From: Gemmatimonadaceae bacterium
GTDB taxonomy: Bacteria; Gemmatimonadota; Gemmatimonadetes; Gemmatimonadales; Gemmatimonadaceae
Direction: 5' to 3'
NCBI GenBank assembly: GCA_025449955.1
Contig: JANWIK010000118.1
Span: forward strand, 1-33,033
Length of the DNA: 33,033 nt
The stretch's first letter is position 1, and every line of letters begins with the position of its first letter. Of this stretch, positions 26,482 to 33,033 are shown piece by piece. The notes beneath the pieces were generated by a model. It was not told the DNA's origin. It saw only the letters and a list, made by a program, of their open reading frames with translations, and did no database searches. The position numbers were made by a program, and so were the translations under genes.

Positions 26482-27960
26482 TTAGGCCTTCGCCACCGAC
26501 AGCACCTTGTCCCATACCCATGCACCGCCCGTCAGGTTCGCCTGGTGCGCCTCGATCACGCCGTTCCCGCCGCCCTTCGCAAATTGCAGGAACTTGCCCG
26601 CCATCGCGTCGTTCGCGCCGAATGAAAATCCGGTCTCCGCGAGATACTTCACCCCCCACACCTTGAGCGCGTCCAAGTGCTGCGCGCCCGACTGGAACTC
26701 GGCGCTCGAGATCTGGCTCTGATCATCCTTGAACATCGACAAGTAGACCATCTTGTCGCCGCAGATACCGCTGTTGAGCGTGATGATGGCCAGCGCGGGC
26801 GCCAACAACGTGTGCTTGCGATACCACCGCGCGAACGCGAACGGCTGCTTGTGCAGCGCGTTGCCGCCGTCCTTGTTGCGCCAGTGCTCCGCCGCCTCGG
26901 CGAAGAAGGTGCGCATCTGCGACGTCTCGTAGAGACGCCAGAACAACTTGGCCAGCATCTCGGCCCCGGCGATGATGACGCCCGCGATCAACCCCGCACC
27001 GGCGCTCGCGGCCGCGAGCCCCATGTTCGCCGCGCCTTTCATCATCGTCCACAATCCTTCGCCGATGCTCGCCGTCATCGCGCGATGAATCGTGTCCACC
27101 ACCGACGTCGGATGGCCGGACGCAAACTCCACGTCGCGCGAGGACTTCCACGCCTTGAACTTGGTGATCGCCGCGTCCACCGAGACTAACGCGCCCTTCC
27201 CGAGATCGAGGCCGCCCGACAACAGACCCGCCGCCAGGGTCGATTGTGTCACGCTCACCGCCGCGTTCACCGCGGCCTTGACGAGCGACGCCGGCAACTC
27301 GCACTTCCACTTCTCCTTGAGCGATTCGAGCAGTCCCTTCGCCACATCCTCGAACCAGCGCTTCACCTTCTCCATGAACGTCAGCAGCTGGGTCTTGGCG
27401 TCGGGCTTGAGAATGAACGGCTTCGTCGCACTCCAGCCTGCGTCGATGATCTCGTTGCCCGGCACCATCACCAGGCCCGAATAGTTCGACACCGCGTTCG
27501 CGGTCGCATTGTTGAGCCCGCCCGCGGCGCCCGCGTACGACAGCGCGCCGCCGGCGATCGACAACCCGCCCTCGAGCAGCACGTTGAAGATTCGCGGCGA
27601 CACGGTGAGATGCGAGAACAGATAAATCACGCCCAAACGCGCGTTGATCAGGTTCTCGTGCATGAAGTTAGGCGAAGTACCCCATGCGCTGTCGGTGTCG
27701 CCGCCCTTCTCCACCTGCGTCGTGAGCAGCTCGACGTAGCCATCCTTGTTGCGACGCGATTTCTTCCATGCGTCGCCCGCCCCCTGCGTCTTCTTCCACG
27801 CCGCGAGCGCGGTCTTGACGCGCGTGAGCGCCGCCGCGCTCGTGTCCGTCTGATAGGCGCGAATCGCACCATCCAGCGCGCGCAGCTCATCGCTCCGGCG
27901 TGCGCCCAATGACTCGGTATGTTTGATCCAATCGTCGTACGACACGAGGGTCGTCGGCAT
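26482..27960 (-). CDS. Protein of unknown function, 492 aa, effector-like architecture
   Basis: The start chosen is ATG 27960 (MPTTLVSYDDW); the frame is open much further upstream but only over the divergent cyclase gene. The N-terminal 110 residues are helical and charged (YDDWIKHTESLGARRSDELR, then AWKKTQGAGDAWKKSRRNKD). Two Gly/Ala-rich hydrophobic stretches follow, at about 130-160 (GGLSIAGGALSYAGAAGGLN) and about 315-345 (AAASAGAGLIAGVIIAGAEM), separated by amphipathic helices. The C-terminus has WYRKHTLLAPALAIITLNSG. There is no signal peptide and no catalytic motif I recognise. The plan recalls proteins delivered by contractile injection systems, but that is a guess. The TAA stop (26482-26484) lies inside a GCCTAAC word. 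Confidence 0.75.
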   Translation of the reverse strand: MPTTLVSYDDWIKHTESLGARRSDELRALDGAIRAYQTDTSAAALTRVKTALAAWKKTQGAGDAWKKSRRNKDGYVELLTTQVEKGGDTDSAWGTSPNFMHENLINARLGVIYLFSHLTVSPRIFNVLLEGGLSIAGGALSYAGAAGGLNNATANAVSNYSGLVMVPGNEIIDAGWSATKPFILKPDAKTQLLTFMEKVKRWFEDVAKGLLESLKEKWKCELPASLVKAAVNAAVSVTQSTLAAGLLSGGLDLGKGALVSVDAAITKFKAWKSSRDVEFASGHPTSVVDTIHRAMTASIGEGLWTMMKGAANMGLAAASAGAGLIAGVIIAGAEMLAKLFWRLYETSQMRTFFAEAAEHWRNKDGGNALHKQPFAFARWYRKHTLLAPALAIITLNSGICGDKMVYLSMFKDDQSQISSAEFQSGAQHLDALKVWGVKYLAETGFSFGANDAMAGKFLQFAKGGGNGVIEAHQANLTGGAWVWDKVLSVAKA

Positions 27961-28140
27961 CGTCGGTCTCGTCCTCAGGTGGAAATCGCAGCTGGGTGGC
28001 AAACAACTGGCCGCGCGACCGCGGCGTGTATCACGTGTGCGGGCAGGCGGGCGTGCAGATACTACGACGTCCGCCGCATTCCCGCAAAGTGTGTTGGTCC
28101 TCGACCGTGCGGGACAGTCGCCGCGGCCCTGGGCGCGTGT

Positions 28141-28146
28141 CATATT
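28141..28146 (+). promoter_or_regulatory. Possible -10 element upstream of the FHA-cyclase gene
   Basis: CATATT lies 7 nt before the ATG at 28154, within an otherwise GC-rich 193-nt divergent spacer (27961-28153). No clear -35 and no Shine-Dalgarno are seen, so a leaderless or very short-leader transcript is possible. Nothing else in the spacer is recognisable. Confidence 0.22.
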
Positions 28147-28153
28147 CCGTCTC

Positions 28154-29764
28154 ATGCCTTTCCGCCTGACGAGCACCGCCGGCGACCAGACCTTCGAGCT
28201 GCATGACGGAGCGACGCTCGTCGTCGGACGCGCCTCGGCCAGCGACCTCCCCGTCTTCGATCCTACCATCTCGCGCCGCCACGCCGAGCTGACGTGCGAC
28301 GGCATCGTGATCCGCGTGCGTGACCTGGGCTCGAGCAACGGCACGTTCGTGAACGGTGCCCGCGTGACCGAAGCCAGCGTTAGTCCGGGCGACACGATCG
28401 CGTTCGGCAAGGTGCCCTTCCGCGTCGCGTCGGTCACCCGCCCGTTGGCCACACTCGGCTCCGAGCTGGTGAGCGACGAGCCGACGGCGGCCAACATGCG
28501 CAGCTCGACGATTCTGCGCGAACGTCCGTTCAGCCAGGCCGGCGGCCTGTCGCGCGTGCTGCAGTCCGCCAACCTGTCCGAGGTCAAAGCGCAAGCGGTG
28601 ATGACCGACGAGCACGCGGTCACCGCCAAGAAGCTCGCGCTGCTGCTCGAGGTGTCGAAGCAGTTGTCGCGCGCCACCGATGTCGATGCGCTGCTCGATA
28701 CGATCGCGGGCGTCGTGTTCCAGATTCTCGATGTGGACCGCGTGGCCATCGAGCTGCTCGACGGCGACGGCGCGCGCATGCCGCGCATCTCGCGCGACCG
28801 CCGCGGCGAGAACGCCGGCCGCGCGATTCCGCAGTCGATTGCCCGCAAGGTGGTCGACGAGAAGGTCGCGGTGTTGTCCGACAACGCGCCGCAAGACGAG
28901 CGCTTCGGCGGCCAATCGATTCTGATGCAGAGCGTGCGGTCGGCAATGTGCGCGCCGCTCATCGGCAGCGAGGATCGCGTGCACGGTGTGCTCTACGTCG
29001 ACAACCTGACCACCACGCAGCGCTTCGACGACGACGACCTCGACTTTCTCGTCGCGTTCTCGAACATCGCCGCCGTGGCGCTCGAGAACAGCGCGTTCGC
29101 CGAGCGCATCCGGCGCGAGACGCTGGTGCGGAGCAACTTCGAGCGATTCTTCGCGCCGAACCTGGCGGCGCGCATCGCCGGGTCGCCCGACGCGGTTCGG
29201 TTAGGCGGCGAGAAGCGCACGGTGGCGGTGCTGTTCAGCGATATCCGCGGCTTCACCGCGCTGTCCGAGGAAATGCGGCCGGACGACGTGGCGCGTCTCC
29301 TCAGCGAATATTTCACCGTCATGGTCGAGGTGGTGTTTCGTCGCGCCGGCACCCTCGACAAGTTCATCGGCGACGCGATCATGGCGCAGTGGGGCGCACC
29401 GATCGGCAGCACCGACGATGCGGGGAGCGCGATGGCGGCGGCGCTGGAGATGCTGAAGGAGCTCGACACACTCAACGCCAAGTGGCGCACGCAGGGCCGG
29501 CCGGCGCTGCAGATCGGCATCGGACTCAACTACGGCGAGAGCTTTGCGGGCTACATCGGCTCCGAGCGCCGCCTCGAGTACACGGTCATCGGCGACGCCG
29601 TGAATACCGCGAGCCGGTTGTGCGCGGCCGCGGAAGGCGGCGAGATCCTGCTCACGGGTGAGATGCGGGCCGCGCTTTCGGCGCCGCCGCCGATGGCCGA
29701 GCGCGGCACGATGGAGCTCCGCGGCAAGAGCCAGCCCATCCCCGTGTACAGCGTGGTTCCGTGA
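28154..29764 (+). CDS. FHA-GAF-class III adenylate/guanylate cyclase
   Basis: 536 aa signalling enzyme. The N-terminal FHA domain (about 1-95), which binds phosphothreonine, has LVVGRASASDLPV, ISRRHAEL and LGSSNGTFVNG. The GAF domain (about 160-310) ends VALENSAFAERI. The C-terminal cyclase domain (about 355-500) has metal-binding Asp363 in LFSDIRGFT and Asp407 in FIGDAIM. Lys403 and Asp481 lie at base-recognition positions (the Lys/Asp pair suggests ATP), and Asn484 and Arg488 in VNTASR are transition-state residues. All catalytic residues are present. The ATG at 28154 begins right at the FHA domain. The stop overlaps the kinase-like gene as GTGA, tying the cyclase to LPS core genes. Confidence 0.93.
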   Translation: MPFRLTSTAGDQTFELHDGATLVVGRASASDLPVFDPTISRRHAELTCDGIVIRVRDLGSSNGTFVNGARVTEASVSPGDTIAFGKVPFRVASVTRPLATLGSELVSDEPTAANMRSSTILRERPFSQAGGLSRVLQSANLSEVKAQAVMTDEHAVTAKKLALLLEVSKQLSRATDVDALLDTIAGVVFQILDVDRVAIELLDGDGARMPRISRDRRGENAGRAIPQSIARKVVDEKVAVLSDNAPQDERFGGQSILMQSVRSAMCAPLIGSEDRVHGVLYVDNLTTTQRFDDDDLDFLVAFSNIAAVALENSAFAERIRRETLVRSNFERFFAPNLAARIAGSPDAVRLGGEKRTVAVLFSDIRGFTALSEEMRPDDVARLLSEYFTVMVEVVFRRAGTLDKFIGDAIMAQWGAPIGSTDDAGSAMAAALEMLKELDTLNAKWRTQGRPALQIGIGLNYGESFAGYIGSERRLEYTVIGDAVNTASRLCAAAEGGEILLTGEMRAALSAPPPMAERGTMELRGKSQPIPVYSVVP

Positions 29765-30570
29765 GCGGGCTGCCTAACGGCTACGTGGCGCTCTCCGCCG
29801 GCGACGCGCAGGCGGTAGGATTGGAAGCCCTGCGCGGGCCCCTCGAGGTTGCGTTAGGCACTGGCTCGTTCTACGCGTATGCGTCGCGCGACCCGCGGGC
29901 GCGCGCGCTCGCGGGCCGGGCCGTGGCGTACGCGGTCTCTCTGCCCAGCGCCGCGGCGCGCGTCGTGGTGCGGCGCTCGCGGCACGGCGGCCTCCTGGCG
30001 GCGATCACCGGCGACCGGTTCGCGCCGCCCACGCGCGCGCCGCGCGAGCTCCAGACCGCCGTTCGCCTAACGGCAGCCGGCGTGCCCACGCCCGAGGTGG
30101 TGGCGTTCGCCACGTATCCCGCCGGCCCCTTCCGCCGGGCCGATGTCGTGACGCGCGAGATCGCCGGCGCGGCGGACCTGCCCGCCGTGCTCGCCGAGCC
30201 CATGTCCGATGACCAACGCCGGGCGGTGCTGGCCGCCGTCGCCCGACTCTTGGCGGACCTGACGGTCGCCGGCGCCCGCCACCCGGATCTCAACGTCAAG
30301 AACATCCTCATCCAGCGGAGCGCGACCGGGCAGGTGGTCGCTTACGTGATCGACGTCGACCGCATCTGGTTCGACCAACCGCGTGCCGCGCGCGTCACCG
30401 AGCGCAACATCGCCCGTCTCTCGCGCTCGGCGCGCAAGTGGCGGCGCGCCGGCGCCCTCGATCTCGCCGAGACCGACATGGGCTGGCTCGCCGCCACGGC
30501 GCACCATTTGGCCGCGCGCAGCGGCGCCGAGGCCGCGGCGCCCGAATCGCCGCCGGTCGCGCCCGTCTGA
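29761..30570 (+). CDS. Kdo/heptose kinase-like protein (LPS kinase family)
   Basis: 269 aa from GTG 29761, which overlaps the cyclase stop by 4 nt. Kinase-like fold of the KdkA/WaaP/InaA group. The N-lobe has VVVRRSRHGGLLA, typical of Kdo kinases. The catalytic loop is RHPDLNVKNILI (Asp176, Asn181) and the metal-binding Asp198 is in VIDVDR. It probably phosphorylates Kdo or heptose of the LPS inner core on the cytoplasmic side. Three GTTAGGC/GCCTAAC words lie in the gene. The following FkbM and GT9 genes fit an LPS core cluster. KdkA is the best guess, but the exact sugar is uncertain. Confidence 0.8.
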   Translation: MSGLPNGYVALSAGDAQAVGLEALRGPLEVALGTGSFYAYASRDPRARALAGRAVAYAVSLPSAAARVVVRRSRHGGLLAAITGDRFAPPTRAPRELQTAVRLTAAGVPTPEVVAFATYPAGPFRRADVVTREIAGAADLPAVLAEPMSDDQRRAVLAAVARLLADLTVAGARHPDLNVKNILIQRSATGQVVAYVIDVDRIWFDQPRAARVTERNIARLSRSARKWRRAGALDLAETDMGWLAATAHHLAARSGAEAAAPESPPVAPV

Positions 30571-30576
30571 CGCGGC

Positions 30577-31461
30577 ATGCGCCTAACGCAATACGTCGCA
30601 CACCCCGGCCTGCTCGTGGGCAAGCTGCGATGGCAGGCGCTCTACGCCGGTCCGAGGCGCGACGTCACGGTCGACACCTGGAACGGACGCCTGACGTTCG
30701 ACAGCCGCGACAAGCTCATCGGCAAGTACTTGTACGTGCACCGCGCCTACGAGCGGCGGTACATCGAGCACGCGCTCGCGGTGCTCGAGGGCGACGGATG
30801 GCTCACGCGCGGCGGCACGCTGCTCGATGTGGGCGCCAACATCGGCATGATCTGCATCGCGCTCCTCCGCCACGGGTGGTTCGATCGCGCCATCGCGTTC
30901 GAGCCGGCGCCCGCCAACCTCCGGCTGCTCGAGCGCAACGTGGCGCACAACGGCCTAACGGACCGCATCGCGCGCGTGCCCATCGCGCTGTCCTCGAGCG
31001 ACGGCGAGATGGAGCTCGAGCTGTCCGAGTACAACTCCGGCGACAACCGCCTCCGCGTGAACGCCGCCGCCGGCGCCTGGCACGAGGACCGCCGCGCCAC
31101 GGTGCGCGTCCCGGTCCGCCGCTTGGATGACGTGCTCGCCGAGCGGCCCGATGCGCCTGACGTGCGGCTCATCTGGCTCGACATCCAGGGCCACGAAGGC
31201 CGGTTCTTCGAGGGCGCCGACGGCACGATCGCGCGCGGCATCCCGGTCGTCTCGGAGTTCTGGCCGTACGGCATTTTGCGCTCGGGCACGACGCGCGAAT
31301 CCTACATGCGCATCGTCACGCGCCTGTTCACGCACGTCTACGTGCTCTCCGGCGACACGATCGGCAGACAACCCGTGTCCGCGATCCATTCGTTGTTCGA
31401 TACCTGCGCCGCGCCAAAGGCGATGCGCGAAGTGGTATTCGTCCGGGAGGCGGGGCGGTGA
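30577..31461 (+). CDS. FkbM family methyltransferase
   Basis: 294 aa. The SAM-binding core begins TLLDVGANIGMICIALL (82-98), then IAFEPAPANLRLLERNV, and LDDVLAERPDAPDVRLIWLD with the family's DIQGHE segment. Members methylate hydroxyls of sugars or other small molecules, so a LPS or polysaccharide O-methyl transfer fits the neighbourhood. It starts 6 nt after the kinase-like gene, with a GCCTAAC word spanning codons 2-4 of the start (MRLTQY), and its stop overlaps the GT9 start by 4 nt (GTGA). Confidence 0.87.
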   Translation: MRLTQYVAHPGLLVGKLRWQALYAGPRRDVTVDTWNGRLTFDSRDKLIGKYLYVHRAYERRYIEHALAVLEGDGWLTRGGTLLDVGANIGMICIALLRHGWFDRAIAFEPAPANLRLLERNVAHNGLTDRIARVPIALSSSDGEMELELSEYNSGDNRLRVNAAAGAWHEDRRATVRVPVRRLDDVLAERPDAPDVRLIWLDIQGHEGRFFEGADGTIARGIPVVSEFWPYGILRSGTTRESYMRIVTRLFTHVYVLSGDTIGRQPVSAIHSLFDTCAAPKAMREVVFVREAGR

Positions 31462-32498
31462 GCGGGCGCCGCATCGGCATCGTGATGATGAGCGCGATCG
31501 GCGATGCGGTGCACGTCCTCCCGGTCGTCACGGCGCTCAAACGCCACGAGCCGTCGTGCCACATCGCGTGGGTGTTGCAACCCGGCCCGGCGTCGCTCGT
31601 GCGCGGTCATCCGGCGGTCGACGAGATCATCGTGTTCGACAGGCGCCGGGGACTTGGCGCCTTTCTCGAGGCGCGGCGCGCGTTGGCGGCGCAGTCACTG
31701 GATCTCGTGATCGACCTCCAGGTTTACGCCAAAGCGAGCCTGGTCACCGCGCTCGCGCCCGCGCCCATCAAGCTCGGCTTCGACCGCGCGAGGGCACGCG
31801 ACTTGAATTGGTTGGTGACGACGCGCCGCATTCCCCCGCACGTGCCGCAGCACGTCCAGGACCAGTATTTCGAGTTTCTCACTGCGTTAGGCGTGCCGGC
31901 GGAGCCGGTGGCGTGGGATCTGGGCCCGTGGCCCGGCGAGCGCGAGCGTCAGCGCGCCCTCGTGTCGCAGTTAGGCGGACCGTTGGCCACCCTGGTCATC
32001 GGCGCCAGCCATCCCGAGAAGGTGTGGCCCGCCGAGCGCTGGGCCGCCGTGTGCGACGCGCTCGTGGATCGCTGGGGACTCGTGCCCGTGCTCGCCGGCG
32101 GCGCCAGCGACCGCGAGCGCGCCACCGAGCGCGAGATCATGGCGCGCGCCCGCCACCGTCCGCGGTCCACGTTAGGCGTGCCGCTGCGGGATCTGGTGCT
32201 GCAGCTCGACGCCTCGGCGCTCGTCATCTCGCTCGACACCGGCCCCATGCACATGGCCGTCGCGCTGGACCGGCCCGTGGTGAGCCTCATGGGCTACAAC
32301 AACCCCAAGCGCGTCGGTCCCTATCGCCGGTTCCACGATCTCCTCGTCGACGCGTACGGCGATCCGGGCGAGGACTCCCCCATTTCGCTCGCCCACCGCT
32401 ATGGACGCATGGCACGCATCCACGCGGGCGACGTGCTGGGCAAGGTCGAACGGTGGGCAGCCGTGTATCGCGACGCGACGCCTGCTGTCAACCGTTAG
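31458..32498 (+). CDS. Glycosyltransferase family 9 (ADP-heptose LPS heptosyltransferase type)
   Basis: 346 aa, GT-B fold, adds heptose to the LPS inner core from ADP-heptose. The N-terminus RRIGIVMMSAIGDAVHVLPV is the family signature (IGD). The C-terminal domain has VIGASHPEKVWPAERW and SLDTGPMHMAVALDRPVVSLMG, the ADP-binding region of WaaC/WaaF proteins. The start is GTG 31458, overlapping the FkbM stop. The TAG stop (32496-32498) is inside a GTTAGGC word. Which heptose acceptor is used cannot be told. Confidence 0.9.
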   Translation: MSGRRIGIVMMSAIGDAVHVLPVVTALKRHEPSCHIAWVLQPGPASLVRGHPAVDEIIVFDRRRGLGAFLEARRALAAQSLDLVIDLQVYAKASLVTALAPAPIKLGFDRARARDLNWLVTTRRIPPHVPQHVQDQYFEFLTALGVPAEPVAWDLGPWPGERERQRALVSQLGGPLATLVIGASHPEKVWPAERWAAVCDALVDRWGLVPVLAGGASDRERATEREIMARARHRPRSTLGVPLRDLVLQLDASALVISLDTGPMHMAVALDRPVVSLMGYNNPKRVGPYRRFHDLLVDAYGDPGEDSPISLAHRYGRMARIHAGDVLGKVERWAAVYRDATPAVNR

Positions 32499-32511
32499 GC
32501 ACGACCAATGA

Positions 32512-32799
32512 CTAACGGAGCGGGCCGCCGGGCGGAGGCGGTCGATAGGCCGGATCGTTATACATCTTGAATTGCCGGTACACCGTCGGCACGATGGCGC
32601 CGCTCGCCAGACCCGCCAACAGCGCCGACAGCTCGGCCGCGAGGTCGTCCCGCTGCTGCTCGAGCACGAGCACCCGGTCCGCGCACTGCGCCCGAAACGC
32701 GGCCGTCGCATCGACGCGCTCGGCCTGCTCCCGCATGTGGTAGATCTTGAGCTCCATGATGCCGAGCTTGTCGGCCAGCGACCCGACCGTTTCAGCCAC
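32512..32799 (-). CDS. DUF4254-like protein, C-terminal part in its own frame
   Basis: 95 aa from GTG 32799. [20 protein letters not shown] and [12 protein letters not shown] at the end resemble the second half of DUF4254 proteins. The first-half-like frame lies upstream on the same strand and overlaps by 8 nt (32792-32799). Skipping a single C before the GTG would join them into one continuous protein of about 165 residues. The two may be a genuine split pair with translational coupling, a frameshifted pseudogene or a sequencing error. DUF4254 genes are often found near GT9 glycosyltransferases, which fits the neighbour. Confidence 0.65.
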   Translation of the reverse strand: MAETVGSLADKLGIMELKIYHMREQAERVDATAAFRAQCADRVLVLEQQRDDLAAELSALLAGLASGAIVPTVYRQFKMYNDPAYRPPPPGGPLR

Positions 32800-33007
32800 G
32801 CGTCGCCCGCGCCTCGGTCACGACGCGCACCACCTCGGCGTCGATGCGCTCGATCAGATCGTTGCGCCGTTGATTGAGCGCGTCGATCGCCCGCTTCGCC
32901 GACGCGACCGCGTGGTCGTCACTCGAGCGCGCCTTGTCCTCCTCGTGCCACAACTCGACGTTCGTCCGCGCCAAGCGGGCAATCAATTCGCCAATGGTGT
33001 CGCTCAT
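32792..33007 (-). CDS. DUF4254-like protein, N-terminal part
   Basis: 71 aa from ATG 33007, preceded by GAGGAT with suitable spacing as a ribosome binding site. A GTG at 33022 is possible too, and the frame stays open to the window edge. [20 protein letters not shown], then a segment of charged helix with [14 protein letters not shown], is the DUF4254 first-half pattern. It ends with TGA at 32792-32794, 8 nt inside the next frame. See the following part for the split. Function of the family is unknown. Confidence 0.62.
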   Translation of the reverse strand: MSDTIGELIARLARTNVELWHEEDKARSSDDHAVASAKRAIDALNQRRNDLIERIDAEVVRVVTEARATRG

Positions 33008-33033
33008 CCGATCCTCGGGCACGGTGAATCGTG

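Noticed and set aside
3170-32500. TTAGGC as a telomere-like repeat
   Set aside because: Copies are single and scattered in a bacterial coding region, not in tandem; the resemblance to nematode telomeres is coincidental.

Overview
The window is about 33 kb of a GC-rich (roughly two-thirds G+C by eye) chromosome from a Gram-negative, LPS-making bacterium. The clpP-clpX-lon-engB block, the lipid A and LPS core genes, the long beta-barrel protein of unknown function and the general protein style suggest Gemmatimonadota or a similar soil lineage. That placement is an inference from gene content, not from a marker tree. No rRNA, tRNA, CRISPR array, transposase or phage gene was seen.

Layout. (1) 1-5139, + strand: ATP-dependent proteolysis and GTPase block, clpP (5' truncated by the window), clpX, lon, engB. 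A 128-nt near-perfect palindrome lies between clpX and lon. (2) 5221-6527, +: a hexapeptide-repeat acyltransferase overlapping a small putative lipoprotein. (3) 6534-13790, -: a complete Ara4N lipid A modification operon in the order nudix-arnT-arnB-arnC-arnA(formyltransferase)-arnA(decarboxylase)-arnD. Every arn junction is a 4-nt stop/start overlap, and arnA, a single fused gene in E. coli, is split in two. (4) 13919-21282, +: a two-component system followed by a TolC-like protein, a periplasmic adaptor and an RND pump. (5) 21283-21674: a gene-free convergent region with a large inverted repeat carrying 12-nt tandem units. (6) 21675-24409, -: a secreted, probably outer-membrane protein and a DedA protein. 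(7) 24455-25951, +: trpE. (8) 25953-27960, -: a 492-aa protein of unknown function and a small secreted NTF2-like protein. (9) 28154-32498, +: FHA-GAF-class III nucleotide cyclase, Kdo-kinase-like protein, FkbM methyltransferase and GT9 heptosyltransferase. (10) 32512-33007, -: a DUF4254-like protein broken into two overlapping frames.

How the genes fit together. Much of the window concerns the cell envelope. The arn operon would make and attach 4-amino-4-deoxy-L-arabinose to lipid A, and the 28-32 kb group would phosphorylate and extend the LPS core. DedA proteins support undecaprenyl-phosphate handling and polymyxin tolerance, and the RND system exports toxic compounds. A signalling cyclase is translationally coupled to the core genes.

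The most striking signal is not a gene. The heptamer GTTAGGC (or GCCTAAC) occurs about 51 times by hand count, against roughly 4 expected. It occurs in all reading frames, on both strands, and inside four stop codons. Its density resembles DNA uptake sequences or cyanobacterial HIP1, so it looks like a genome-wide DNA-level signal.
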